A stretch of 64,000 nucleotides of DNA from Rhodothermales bacterium (GTDB taxonomy: Bacteria; Bacteroidota; Rhodothermia; Rhodothermales; Bin80), in the NCBI GenBank assembly GCA_951812585.1, contig OX638318.1, forward strand, positions 2,912,380 to 2,976,379, in the 5' to 3' direction. The translations under genes were made by a program, and so were the position numbers. Under the pieces are notes generated by a model. That model searched no databases, was not told where the DNA came from, and saw nothing but the letters and a program-made list of their open reading frames with translations. Shown piece by piece: positions 45,739 to 55,091 of this stretch; within the stretch, counting starts at the first letter, position 1, and each line of letters begins with the position of its first letter.

Positions 45739-45811
45739 GGAGTTGTCGCAATGATACGACAAGAGCGCGCCGCAAACAACGTCGTGCGCAGGATGTTCCT
45801 GCAGCGCACAG

Positions 45812-45884
<73 letters not shown>

Positions 45885-46065
45885 GTAGCAGTACTGTAAC
45901 GGATCTGGGCCGCACAAGGTTGCGGAGGGCGCAAGGAGAATGCCTTGGATGCGTTCGCATTATTTCAGAGTGGTAGCGTCGCGCTACCCGGCCGTTCGTC
46001 CTGCCAGTTCATAGTCAGTAAGCGTACCTTTGCGCAGCAAGGAACTTCAACCAGCCCCTGTTGCC

Positions 46066-48051
46066 ATGGCAAACAAGGAACGTACTCAGCTCACAGACGC
46101 CTACTCGGGCGAAGCTGCCCGCTACCCAGTGCCGGCCGGGTTCAGCGCGCGCGCGCACGTCAAGTCGCTGGACGCCTATCGAGAAAAATACCAGCGCTCT
46201 GTAGAGAACCCAGAAAGCTTCTGGGCCAGGGAAGCCGAGCGCATTACCTGGTTCAAACCGTTCAGAGTGGTAAAGCGCGTCTCATACGCTTCGGACAACG
46301 TCTCGATACGATGGTTTGAAGGCGGCATCACCAACGCTTCCTACAACTGCCTGGACCGCCACCTGCCGGACCGCGGGGAGCAGACTGCCCTGATCTGGGA
46401 ACAGGATGATCCGTCCGCTGCGCCGAGGCATATCTCGTACCGGGCACTGTTTGAAGAGGTGTGCCGGCTGGCCAATGTCCTGAAGACGACCGGCGTCCGG
46501 AAGGGCGACAGAGTCACTATCTACATGCCGATGATCCCCGAAGCGGCAGCAGCCATGTTGGCTTGCAGTCGTATTGGCGCTATCCATTCTGTGGTTTTTG
46601 CTGGTTTTTCACCGGATGCGCTAGCCGACCGCATACTGGATTGCGACTCCACCTTCGTCATCACGGCGGACGAAGGCATACGCGGCGGACGGCGCGTGCC
46701 GCTGAAGGCAAACACCGACAAGGCGCTGGAGCGCTGCCCGGATGTTTCAACGGTACTGGTCGTGCGGCGCACCGGTGCGGACATCAACTGGACACCGAAG
46801 CGCGATGTCTGGTATCACGAGGCGATGCAGGGCGCATCAGCCGATTGTGCGCCAGAGCCGATGGACGCTGAAGACCCGCTGTTCATCCTGTACACCTCCG
46901 GCTCCACGGGCAAGCCCAAGGGGGTGCTCCACACCACAGGCGGCTACCTGGTTTATACGTCACTGACGCACGAGCTGGTCTTCGACTACCATGCGGGCGA
47001 TGTCTTCTGGTGCACCGCCGATGTTGGTTGGATCACAGGACATTCCTACATCGTGTTCGGCCCGCTGATTAATGGTGCCACCCAGGTGTTTTTTGAAGGC
47101 ACGCCCACGTATCCGGATGCCGCGCGCTTCTGGGAGGTGGTGGACCGGCACCAAGTCACACAGTTCTATACGGCACCCACGGCGATCCGGGCGCTGATGC
47201 GGCAAGGGGATGCATTCGTAAAACGCACCAGCCGCGACTCGCTCCGCCTGCTGGGCACGGTGGGCGAACCGATAAACCCCGAAGCATGGCGCTGGTACTT
47301 CGAATGCGTTGGCCAGGGGCGCTGCCCGGTAGTAGACACCTGGTGGCAAACAGAAACCGGCGGTATCCTGATCACCCCGCTGCCCGGTGCCATTGCTGCC
47401 AAGCCCGGCTCCGCGACATTGCCGTTTTTCGGCATCCAGCCGGAGGTGCTTGCGGAAGATGGCACCGTACTGGAGGGGCCCGCCCAAGGCGTTCTGGCGA
47501 TCAAGAACTCGTGGCCCAGCCAGGCGCGCACCGTCTACAAGGATCACGCCCGCTTTGTCAGCACGTACTTCACCGCGTTCGAAGGCAAGTACTTTACCGG
47601 CGACGGGTGCCGAAGGGACGAGGATGGCTATTACTGGATCACGGGCCGGGTCGACGATGTGATCAACGTCTCCGGTCACCGCATGGGCACCGCCGAGGTT
47701 GAAAGCGCACTGGTACTGCATGCCAGCGTGGCGGAGGCGGCGGTGGTGGGCTTCCCGCATCCGGTCAAAGGGCAGGGCATCTACGCATATGTCACTCTCA
47801 AAGCTGCGATGGCACCCTCCGAGGAGCTTGGTGCGAAGCTTGTTGCTCATGTGCGCAGCCGCATCGGACCGATTGCTAAGCCGGACTTCGTACAGTTTGC
47901 GCCGGCACTGCCCAAGACGCGCTCAGGCAAGATCATGCGCCGCATCCTCCGCAAGATCGCGGAGAACGACTACGGCAACTTGGGAGATACGTCCACCTTG
48001 GCCGACCCCTCCGTGGTGCAGGCCCTGATCGCTAATCGCCAGAATCGGTAA
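46066..48051 (+). CDS. acs: Acetate-CoA ligase (acetyl-CoA synthetase)
   Basis: 661 residues from ATG 46066; a TTG 36 bases earlier is less likely. AMP-forming ligase motifs are [20 protein letters not shown] (P-loop), [47 protein letters not shown] and [12 protein letters not shown] with the catalytic and regulatory Lys. It activates acetate to acetyl-CoA with ATP, linking overflow products to central metabolism. Its last 20 bases overlap the end of a convergent kinase gene, so no shared operon exists. Confidence 0.95.
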   Translation: MANKERTQLTDAYSGEAARYPVPAGFSARAHVKSLDAYREKYQRSVENPESFWAREAERITWFKPFRVVKRVSYASDNVSIRWFEGGITNASYNCLDRHLPDRGEQTALIWEQDDPSAAPRHISYRALFEEVCRLANVLKTTGVRKGDRVTIYMPMIPEAAAAMLACSRIGAIHSVVFAGFSPDALADRILDCDSTFVITADEGIRGGRRVPLKANTDKALERCPDVSTVLVVRRTGADINWTPKRDVWYHEAMQGASADCAPEPMDAEDPLFILYTSGSTGKPKGVLHTTGGYLVYTSLTHELVFDYHAGDVFWCTADVGWITGHSYIVFGPLINGATQVFFEGTPTYPDAARFWEVVDRHQVTQFYTAPTAIRALMRQGDAFVKRTSRDSLRLLGTVGEPINPEAWRWYFECVGQGRCPVVDTWWQTETGGILITPLPGAIAAKPGSATLPFFGIQPEVLAEDGTVLEGPAQGVLAIKNSWPSQARTVYKDHARFVSTYFTAFEGKYFTGDGCRRDEDGYYWITGRVDDVINVSGHRMGTAEVESALVLHASVAEAAVVGFPHPVKGQGIYAYVTLKAAMAPSEELGAKLVAHVRSRIGPIAKPDFVQFAPALPKTRSGKIMRRILRKIAENDYGNLGDTSTLADPSVVQALIANRQNR

Positions 48052-49099
48052 CCCGCAGGGCACCGGGGGCTATCGCGCCCGCAGCAAGGCGTCCGGCGAG
48101 ACTTAAAGCACCGAAGGTGTTGGGCTGCTCCAAGCGGCTTAAGCGGCAGGTGGGCAAGAGGTGTGCCAAGGCGTGCGCAATCTCGTCCACATAGTAGGAT
48201 GATCGGCTGAGGCCTCCTGTGAGGCTGACGCGAGGATCGATGTTGCGTGTGCGCTGATGAAGCCACAGGGCCTGACGCGTCAGTGCTTGCACTTCCTCCC
48301 TCACGATACGCTGCGCGACAGCATCACCGTTTTGCGCTGCGCCAAGCACCAGGGGTGCAACCTGCTGCAAAGGCCAGTGGGCTTCGTACACCGCCGAAAT
48401 CAGCGCCGCCCGGTCATGATAGCCGTGCTGACTGGCAATCCGCGCCTGGATCGTGGTAGCCGGTCCCCCATCCAGGGCATGGGCGGCGGCAGCGACTCCC
48501 TTGCGCCCCAAGGCGTAGCCGCTTCCCTCGTCACCGAAGCGGTAGCCCCAACCGCCGGCCCGGGCCAGCACACCATCCACTGTACGCGCAACCACGCCGC
48601 TGCCGGTTCCGGCTATCATGAGCATGCCGCTGCCACCAGGGAACGCAGCCTCAAGTGCGATCACGCCATCGTGGACCACTTCCAACACCGCGGGAGCATG
48701 GGCGCCGAGCTGTACCCGAATGCTGTCTGCCAGCCAGTGCTGTGTGTGCGCGTTGCCCGCTCCTGCCACGCCGGCGACGACGGCCTCAAGCGGTGCCGCC
48801 TCCAAGGCCGTTCGCAAGAGCGATGTAAGCACATTAGAGACATGCGCTTTGCCGTGCCGCATGACATTGGCTCCTTTTGCCAGCAATGCCACATCGGGGG
48901 TCCCGTCGCTGTGCCGTACCAGAGCCTGCGTTGCCGTGCCGCCCGCATCAATGCCTATGCATAGGCCTATGGTGGCGCGCTGGACGGGGCTGCCGCCCTG
49001 ACCTGCGGCTATGCCCTGCGTTGCGTGCGCACGCTTATCTGCAGCTGCTGCCCGGCCGGCTGGTTTGTCGGGAATGGCGCGTTGCGAAGCCTTGGGCAT
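48032..49099 (-). CDS. BadF/BcrA-type ATPase, probable N-acetylglucosamine kinase
   Basis: 355 residues. The ASKHA-type ATPase fold is shown by [15 protein letters not shown] (phosphate 1), [24 protein letters not shown] (phosphate 2), [17 protein letters not shown] and [12 protein letters not shown] (adenosine region). The [10 protein letters not shown] motif is typical of eukaryote-like N-acetylglucosamine kinases. About 40 residues precede the first strand, so the start at 49099 may be too long. The stop lies inside the convergent acs gene. It starts immediately after the penicillin-acylase homologue and could salvage cell-wall amino sugars. Confidence 0.87.
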   Translation of the reverse strand: MPKASQRAIPDKPAGRAAAADKRAHATQGIAAGQGGSPVQRATIGLCIGIDAGGTATQALVRHSDGTPDVALLAKGANVMRHGKAHVSNVLTSLLRTALEAAPLEAVVAGVAGAGNAHTQHWLADSIRVQLGAHAPAVLEVVHDGVIALEAAFPGGSGMLMIAGTGSGVVARTVDGVLARAGGWGYRFGDEGSGYALGRKGVAAAAHALDGGPATTIQARIASQHGYHDRAALISAVYEAHWPLQQVAPLVLGAAQNGDAVAQRIVREEVQALTRQALWLHQRTRNIDPRVSLTGGLSRSSYYVDEIAHALAHLLPTCRLSRLEQPNTFGALSLAGRLAAGAIAPGALRVTDSGD

Positions 49100-49100
49100 C

Positions 49101-50981
49101 TTAGGGTGTCAGCAACGTAGTGTGCGCGGCGGGCGAGGGTAGGCCATACACAGGAATTTCGTAGCTGCGGAGTCGGTGACGTCCAAAAGCTCCCGATGCA
49201 GGCGCGTGTCGTTGCCGGATCACCATTGAGCCTGGCCAATGCGCGTCATGCCACAGCTCGACTGTGGCCGAGGCAGGGAAGCCCGCCGAACCGGAAGGCG
49301 CGGACCAGCGAGATTCGATTGCCTGGCTCTGGCCCGGCCAAGCCAGCGGCGCAAAGCGCGGCATTTCCGCTGCATCTGGCAAATGCGCGATCGCATAGTG
49401 CCGATTGTCAGGCTGTACCTGTTCCCACTGCCAGTCATCCTGATTTTCCCCAAACTCCATCGCGAGCGTCCGCAGTGCGGTCATCAATGAAGACTGAAGC
49501 AGGTCCGCATTATGAGGAACGGCGGCGAAATGCCCGCCCGCGGCCTTCTCGAAGGAATCCAGCCAAGTGGAGAAAATCGAGGCACCAATGCTCATCCGTG
49601 AATAGTTGAAGTCCCAATTTCGGAGGTAGATCAGTGCCTGGTTTATCGCAGACGGACGATCCGGGCGCTCGGCATTCAGAACTTCGAGGAGCCCTGGGAC
49701 CACTGCTGCCGCATACGCACTGTACGTACCGGTCACCCATTGCGGCGTGTCAAGCCAGGACACTGCCGGCTCGGGCTGATGCTCCGCCCATGGATCGCGG
49801 CTGATCATGACGCCGACCGGAGATTCTTTGACTATGGCCGGAGTTCCGACGATGCGCCAGCGACCATCGGTTCCCGCCAGGAGCCGCGTTCCTGTAAACA
49901 GTCCAAAATCGGCATCCTGACCACCAGCGAGTGCACGCCAAGCGGCAATGTCAGAGCCGGAGGCAAGCCCCGGCCAGGAAAGCACCCAGGCCGTAGAGTC
50001 CGAGGATGTTCCTACGTGTACCGTGCCCGCTGTGCGCGAGATATGTACTACGTGTTCCGTGCTTGATGCGTCTTTCAGGCGGACGTAGTTCGAAGTGGTA
50101 AATGACCACCGGATGTTCCGAAGTGCCACCGGAGAGTCCAAGAGCACGGCCCATGAATGATGCGGCGACTGTCCACCCACGAAGAACGGGGTGCCAATCA
50201 ACGTGATGCCACGCACCCAAGGCGACTGATGAAGATTCAACACGACCTCCTGAAAGACCGGCAATGCCGTACTCCCATAGACATGTCGTTGAAACATCCT
50301 GGCAGCCGAATCCTGTCTGACGACCCACGCGGCGCTCCGGTCAAAACCATGCACATGCAGGAGTGCGCGCAGCGTGCTGTCTGCTGCACAATACTGCGCT
50401 GCGTCCGTGCATTCCAGCTCAGACGACAAGTAAGCGATCAGCCGCTCCACAGCCAGTGAGTGCCAAGCGAGCCAGGGTTCAGGCGCCTGCCCGAGCACCA
50501 GAAACTCGGGGCGCAGCGATATCGATCGGTGCGCAAGGGCCGCCGACGCGCCCGCAGCATAGGAGGCTAGCAGGGCGCGGTCCTCGCTATTGAGAAGGGC
50601 CAGGCTTTCCTTGGCGTATTGGGTCAACCCCAGACGGTGTGCAAGCGCGTCGGCCGCCAGCGCCTTTGCGCCAAACCACTCGGCCAGGCGCCCAAGCGCG
50701 GCCTGTCGCCACAGATGCATGGTCCACGCATGATTCCAGGCGTGGACAAACCCGACGCCGCCCGCGGCAGCCAGGTCGTCGGCCGCTTCAATATGTGCAT
50801 CCCCGGATTCGCCCCACGTAATCTGGGACGGGCTGGGCAGGCCGGGTGCGCGCTGAGAGAGGGGCGGCGCAGGCATAGGCGGATGGCCCAGCCGCCAAGC
50901 GAGGACCAGTGCCGCAGTGAGCGTGGCAAGGATCGCTCCGAATGTGAAGAATCTGGTGATTACGCTGCGTGCGGCCTGCAT
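49101..50981 (-). CDS. Penicillin acylase (S45) family protein with altered nucleophile motif
   Basis: 626 residues with an N-terminal membrane/signal segment (FGAILATLTAALVLAWRLG). The A-chain-like part has IEAADDLAAAGGVGFVHAWN, LWRQAALGRLAEWFG and EPWLAWHSLAVERLI. In active enzymes a G-S-N-x-W block follows, with Ser as the N-terminal nucleophile after self-cleavage; here the aligned segment reads RSAAWVV, so Ser is kept but the preceding Gly and following Asn are changed. It may be poorly processed or inactive. Substrate range in the family includes acyl-homoserine lactones and beta-lactams. It is followed after one base by the kinase gene. Confidence 0.75.
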   Translation of the reverse strand: MQAARSVITRFFTFGAILATLTAALVLAWRLGHPPMPAPPLSQRAPGLPSPSQITWGESGDAHIEAADDLAAAGGVGFVHAWNHAWTMHLWRQAALGRLAEWFGAKALAADALAHRLGLTQYAKESLALLNSEDRALLASYAAGASAALAHRSISLRPEFLVLGQAPEPWLAWHSLAVERLIAYLSSELECTDAAQYCAADSTLRALLHVHGFDRSAAWVVRQDSAARMFQRHVYGSTALPVFQEVVLNLHQSPWVRGITLIGTPFFVGGQSPHHSWAVLLDSPVALRNIRWSFTTSNYVRLKDASSTEHVVHISRTAGTVHVGTSSDSTAWVLSWPGLASGSDIAAWRALAGGQDADFGLFTGTRLLAGTDGRWRIVGTPAIVKESPVGVMISRDPWAEHQPEPAVSWLDTPQWVTGTYSAYAAAVVPGLLEVLNAERPDRPSAINQALIYLRNWDFNYSRMSIGASIFSTWLDSFEKAAGGHFAAVPHNADLLQSSLMTALRTLAMEFGENQDDWQWEQVQPDNRHYAIAHLPDAAEMPRFAPLAWPGQSQAIESRWSAPSGSAGFPASATVELWHDAHWPGSMVIRQRHAPASGAFGRHRLRSYEIPVYGLPSPAAHTTLLTP

Positions 50982-51089
50982 GCTGTGACTAACGCGGGAT
51001 TCCTGTGCGCAGGATCAATATGTGTACGATTCAGTTGTAGATTTGTAGCAAGACATGACGTCAACCGCTTGCGTCAATCGCTTGAACGT

Positions 51090-52745
51090 ATGCAGAACAA
51101 GTACCGTACCATTGGCATTGGCCTGGTGCTGGCCGGCATCCTCGTGGGCATGCAGGTGCAGCGCCTGGTGGACGACGATGCGCGGGAGGCACTTCGCAAG
51201 GTCGCCGAGGCGTTCAGGCTGATCAACGAGCGTTATGTCGAGGAAGTGGATGCGGATGTGCTCGCCGAAAGCGCCCTCCGCGGCATGCTGGAAGAACTGG
51301 ATCCGCATTCGGCCTACATCGATGCGGCCAGCATGAAGCGTGTAGAAGAGGATTTCCAAGGCAGTTTTGAGGGCATCGGGATATCCTTCGAATTCATCGA
51401 AGGCATAGACGGACTGGATTCGCTGACGGTGCTTACCGTAATCCCGGGCGGGCCCAGCGAAGATGTGGGGCTGATGGCGGGCGACAGGATCATTGAAGTG
51501 GATGGTCAAAGCACGCTGGGATTCGAGAGCACCGATGTGCAGCGCACGCTGAAGGGTCCCAAAGGCACCAAGGTGTCCATCAAGGTCGTGCGTCCCGGCT
51601 ATCAGGACGTGATTCCCTTCACCATTACGCGCGGCAAGATTCCGCTGTATTCGGTGGGTGCCGCGTACATGATCGATGATGTTACGGGGTTCATCAAGGT
51701 CAGCCGCTTTGCGCGCACGACCTACGCGGAGTTCAGAGACGCCGTACGGGGCCTTCAAAGGCAGGGCATGCAGCGGCTGATGCTGGATTTGCGCGGCAAC
51801 GCAGGCGGATATATGGACATTGCAGTCCAAATGGTTGACGAGTTTCTGCCCGACAATGCACTCATCGTGTCGCAACGCGGCCGCGCAGAGGGATCAGCAA
51901 GGGAGTTTCGCGGCAATCCGCGCGGACGATTGGAAGGCGGGCCGGTCATCGTGCTGGTAGATGAAAGCAGCGCCTCGGCCAGCGAAATCGTGGCAGGGGC
52001 ACTCCAGGACCACGACCGCGGACTCATCGTCGGCCGGCAGTCTTTCGGCAAGGGCTTGGTGCAGCAGCAGTACATGCTTTCCGACGGGAGTGCGTTGCGG
52101 GTTACCGTGTCGCACTTCTACACGCCCTCCGGGCGGCTCATACAGACCCCGTACGAGGGGGGAGATCGCGCCCGTTACTTGCGCGGCAAGGCGGAGATGC
52201 ACGATGGGTTTGCACTTCTTTCCGCGGGGGAGATCCTGGAACGCTTTCCGGACTCGTTGAAGTACACCACGGCAGGGGGACGCACGGTCATTGGCGGCGG
52301 CGGCATCCTGCCGGACTACATCGTATGGCCTGATACGGCATCGCAACTGCTTCGGGCGATCTTTAGCCGCAACTTGACCAACACCTACGCCCGAATCTGG
52401 TATGATCGACACCATGAGGCGCTGCGCGCACGGTACGCAGGCGATACGGAGTACATCCGTGAATTCGAAGTCGACGAAGCGATGTTCACGGCGTTCCTGA
52501 CGCTGGCAGCGGAGCAGGGCGTGGCACTGCAGGGGTACGGAGAGACGACCGAAGATGCATTCACGGCGGACGATGTGGCGCTGGACAGGGACTTCCTGAA
52601 GGCACGCATCAAAGCCCGTCTGGCTGTGCGCCTGTTCGATCTGGAGGCATTCTATCCCATCATGCACCCGGAAGACCGTACCGTTCAGGAGGCCATGGGG
52701 CTCTGGCCGCAGGCAGAAGCCTTATTGGCCGTGCGGAACAACTAA
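51090..52745 (+). CDS. C-terminal-processing protease (S41, CtpA/Prc-like)
   Basis: 551 residues from ATG 51090. An N-terminal membrane anchor (TIGIGLVLAGILVGMQV) is followed by a helical cap (LRKVAEAFRLINERYVEEVD), a PDZ domain (VLTVIPGGPSEDVGLMAGDR) and the S41 catalytic domain: LMLDLRGNAGGY, VDESSASASEIVAGAL with the nucleophile Ser, and RQSFGKGLVQQ with the catalytic Lys. A C-terminal helical extension of about 150 residues follows. It acts in the periplasm on protein C-termini. The frame before 51090 has no family resemblance. Confidence 0.94.
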   Translation: MQNKYRTIGIGLVLAGILVGMQVQRLVDDDAREALRKVAEAFRLINERYVEEVDADVLAESALRGMLEELDPHSAYIDAASMKRVEEDFQGSFEGIGISFEFIEGIDGLDSLTVLTVIPGGPSEDVGLMAGDRIIEVDGQSTLGFESTDVQRTLKGPKGTKVSIKVVRPGYQDVIPFTITRGKIPLYSVGAAYMIDDVTGFIKVSRFARTTYAEFRDAVRGLQRQGMQRLMLDLRGNAGGYMDIAVQMVDEFLPDNALIVSQRGRAEGSAREFRGNPRGRLEGGPVIVLVDESSASASEIVAGALQDHDRGLIVGRQSFGKGLVQQQYMLSDGSALRVTVSHFYTPSGRLIQTPYEGGDRARYLRGKAEMHDGFALLSAGEILERFPDSLKYTTAGGRTVIGGGGILPDYIVWPDTASQLLRAIFSRNLTNTYARIWYDRHHEALRARYAGDTEYIREFEVDEAMFTAFLTLAAEQGVALQGYGETTEDAFTADDVALDRDFLKARIKARLAVRLFDLEAFYPIMHPEDRTVQEAMGLWPQAEALLAVRNN

Positions 52746-52762
52746 TACGGGATTCGTGTGTC

Positions 52763-52791
52763 TTGACATTGATGGCGGTTGTGGGTACACT
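52763..52791 (+). promoter_or_regulatory. Sigma-70-type promoter upstream of exbB
   Basis: TTGACA (52763-52768), a 17-base spacer and TACACT (52786-52791) form a near-consensus -35/-10 pair on the plus strand. It is about 134 bases upstream of the exbB start and just downstream of the protease stop, so it probably drives the exbB operon. Lineage promoters often differ, so function is inferred from the match. Confidence 0.55.
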
Positions 52792-52925
52792 TACCGCTTA
52801 TGTTGGGTGCACTTACGGCTTCGGAGCCGATTCGAACGCTATTCACACAACCTTGCTTTTGCGAATTGTAACCCAGTCTGGCTATATTCCGGCTGTTCTA
52901 AACACTTTCATCGGAGGATGAGTCA

Positions 52926-53633
52926 ATGAAGCTACTAATGCTGCTTCCGCAGGACGCTGCAACTGACGAGGGCGTAATCAATCTACTGGTACGCTATTTC
53001 AACGAAGGTGGTGAGTTCATGTGGCCCGTGCTGATCATCTTGATCGTCGGGCTAGCGATCGCCTTTGAGCGGATCATCTCGCTCAACCGCGCTGACGTCA
53101 ACACACGCAAATTTCTGGTTAACGTCAAGGGCGCGCTGGAGGATGGTGGCGTGTCGGCCGCTGAGTCGGTATGCGCTGACACGCGTGGCCCGGTGGCCTC
53201 GGTGTTCCAGGCTGGCCTACTGCGCGTTGACGAGGGCGTCGAGGCCGTAGAAAAGGCCGTCGTTGCCTACGGGTCTATTGAGATGAGCTTTCTGGAGCGT
53301 GGCCTGGTATGGCTCTCGCTCTTTATCGCTCTCGCACCCATGTTCGGGTTTCTGGGCACGGTTATCGGCATGGTTGAAGCTTTCGACGCGATTGAAGCTG
53401 CCGGTGATATATCGCCCAGCCTGGTTGCGCGCGGGATCAAGATCGCGCTGCTCACCACGGTGTTCGGCCTCATCGTCGCCATCATCCTGCAGTTCTTCTA
53501 CAACTATGCTGTTTCGAAGATCGACCGGATTGTGGTGGACATGGAGGAGGCGTCCATCGAGCTTATCGACTCATTGGTCCTGATGCAGGCTGGAAGGCCG
53601 GTTACGGGCGCAGCAGCCGAAGCTGACGAGTAG
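52926..53633 (+). CDS. exbB: ExbB/TolQ/MotA-family proton channel subunit
   Basis: 235 residues. Three membrane segments: EFMWPVLIILIVGLAIAFER (about 30-50), LSLFIALAPMFGFLGTVIGM (about 131-155) and KIALLTTVFGLIVAIILQFF (about 177-198). The last two form the conserved proton channel core with GFLGTVIGM and TTVFGL motifs. GGAGG lies eight bases before the ATG. With the ExbD proteins downstream it converts proton flow into mechanical work for TonB-dependent import or for envelope stability. Confidence 0.95.
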   Translation: MKLLMLLPQDAATDEGVINLLVRYFNEGGEFMWPVLIILIVGLAIAFERIISLNRADVNTRKFLVNVKGALEDGGVSAAESVCADTRGPVASVFQAGLLRVDEGVEAVEKAVVAYGSIEMSFLERGLVWLSLFIALAPMFGFLGTVIGMVEAFDAIEAAGDISPSLVARGIKIALLTTVFGLIVAIILQFFYNYAVSKIDRIVVDMEEASIELIDSLVLMQAGRPVTGAAAEADE

Positions 53634-53684
53634 GATGCGTACGTATGTGCGCTTGACCACACACCTTGAAGCTGGAAACAAACT

Positions 53685-53948
53685 ATGGTTCCGATAGCGA
53701 TATACATCGTGCTGGGGCTGATGGGGCTGGGACTGTTGTCGATTGTGGCCTTCGGTATCCGAAGCCTGACATTCGGGAAGGTGCAGCCCATGACCATTGC
53801 CTTCATTGCATTTCCCCTGGTGGTTCTGATCGTGCTTGGCTTGGCCATGCCCAGTTGGGCAGAGGCCGGGATCATGACCATCCTGATCACCTTGGGATTC
53901 GCGCTTCTTGCACTGCTGTACACTGGCATCAAGGGGCTTTTTTCCTGA
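53685..53948 (+). CDS. Small membrane protein between exbB and exbD
   Basis: 87 residues with three hydrophobic helices (IYIVLGLMGLGLLSIVAFGI, TIAFIAFPLVVLIVLGLAM, TILITLGFALLALLYTGIKG). It lies 51 bases after exbB and 28 before exbD in the same direction. I do not recognise a named family. Its position suggests an accessory subunit of the energiser complex, although it could be an unrelated small membrane protein carried in the operon. Confidence 0.75.
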   Translation: MVPIAIYIVLGLMGLGLLSIVAFGIRSLTFGKVQPMTIAFIAFPLVVLIVLGLAMPSWAEAGIMTILITLGFALLALLYTGIKGLFS

Positions 53949-53976
53949 ATCACCTGATTAAACCTGTTTGCAAGCG

Positions 53977-54537
53977 ATGGGTGTTCTAGCCAAAAAGAAG
54001 GAGCGGCGCGAGGCGGAGATTCCGACCTCGTCGATGGCCGACATTGCGTTCTTGCTACTGATCTTTTTCCTGGTCACGACGACCATTGATGTGGATACCG
54101 GCATCGGCATGACGCTGCCGCCGGAGCTGGATGAAAAAGTGGAGCCGCCCCCGGTGAAGGAGCGCAACAGCCTTGCGATCCTGATCAACTCGGCGGGTCA
54201 GGTCCTCTTGGAGGATTTGCCCTCTAGCGTTGCCCAGATCCGCCAGGAAGTGCAGATCCATGTGCAGAACCAGGGCCAGGATCCGCGCTACTCCGAATCC
54301 CCTACGAAGGCGCTGGTGTCCATCAAGACGGACCGTCAGACGCCGTACAACCTCTACATCCAGACGATGGACGAGGTGTGGATGGCGTACTTTGAGATCT
54401 GGAATACAGAAGCGCGGGGCCTGGGCTTCGCCAACTATCAGGATTACCGCTCCAGCCTGGAAGAGGATGCCGTAAACGAGATCCGCAAGAAGTGGCCGGC
54501 ACAGATTTCCATCGCGGAGCCGGATCCTGGCGAATAG
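53977..54537 (+). CDS. exbD: ExbD/TolR-family protein (first copy)
   Basis: 186 residues from ATG 53977 (a TTG nine bases earlier is possible). The single membrane helix SMADIAFLLLIFFLVTTTID carries the conserved Asp of the ExbD proton path. A periplasmic domain of about 130 residues follows, longer than usual, ending in an acidic tail. A second ExbD follows 25 bases downstream. Confidence 0.94.
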   Translation: MGVLAKKKERREAEIPTSSMADIAFLLLIFFLVTTTIDVDTGIGMTLPPELDEKVEPPPVKERNSLAILINSAGQVLLEDLPSSVAQIRQEVQIHVQNQGQDPRYSESPTKALVSIKTDRQTPYNLYIQTMDEVWMAYFEIWNTEARGLGFANYQDYRSSLEEDAVNEIRKKWPAQISIAEPDPGE

Positions 54538-54562
54538 CCGCAACTAGACCGAGGACAGACTT

Positions 54563-55015
54563 ATGGGTCACTTCACAAAGAAGAGCAAGGCCAAGCCTGA
54601 GATTTCCACGGCCTCGCTGCCCGACATCATCTTCATGCTGCTGATCTTCTTCATGGTGACGACAGTCTTGCGAGAGCAGGAGGTGCAGGTGCGCACCATC
54701 TTGCCCGAGGCTGAGGCGCTCACCAAGATCGAGCAGAAGCGGTACGTCTCTTACATCTGGATGGGCCCGGAGAAGCTGCGCGGCAACAGGTTCGGCGAAA
54801 CCCGTGTCCAGATTGACGACGCGATCATCGAGGAAATGACCACGATACGGTCCATCATGTACCGTAAGCTTACCCAGGAGCCGCGCCTGATCGTGTCCAT
54901 GCGAACAGACAAGGAGTCCGTCATGGGCGTCGTGACCGATGTGCAGCAAGAGTTGCGCAAAGGCGGCACCCTGCGCATCAACTACTCGTCCAAGCGGGAT
55001 ATCTCCAACCTTTAG
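54563..55015 (+). CDS. exbD: ExbD/TolR-family protein (second copy)
   Basis: 150 residues. The membrane helix LPDIIFMLLIFFMVTTVL again carries the essential Asp. The periplasmic part includes VQIDDAIIEEMTTIRSIM, LIVSMRTDKESVMGVVTDVQ and LRINYSSKRD. Two ExbD paralogues per operon are common in Bacteroidota and may form heterodimers inside the ExbB pentamer. A terminator-like hairpin follows 33 bases after its stop. Confidence 0.94.
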   Translation: MGHFTKKSKAKPEISTASLPDIIFMLLIFFMVTTVLREQEVQVRTILPEAEALTKIEQKRYVSYIWMGPEKLRGNRFGETRVQIDDAIIEEMTTIRSIMYRKLTQEPRLIVSMRTDKESVMGVVTDVQQELRKGGTLRINYSSKRDISNL

Positions 55016-55047
55016 GGCCACCCTTAACGGGACCGCTGGCCAAACAG

Positions 55048-55073
55048 AAAGCTCTGCCCCGGCAGGGCTTTTT
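55048..55073 (+). terminator. Rho-independent terminator after the exb operon
   Basis: AAAGCTCTG and CAGGGCTTT form a 9-base stem with one G-U pair around CCCCGG, followed by a run of five T counting the end of the stem. It lies 33 bases after the second exbD and only 18 bases before the ATG of the dehydrogenase gene, so the latter needs readthrough or a promoter placed upstream or within the hairpin region. Confidence 0.75.
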
Positions 55074-55091
55074 GTGTATGTAGGCGGCACG

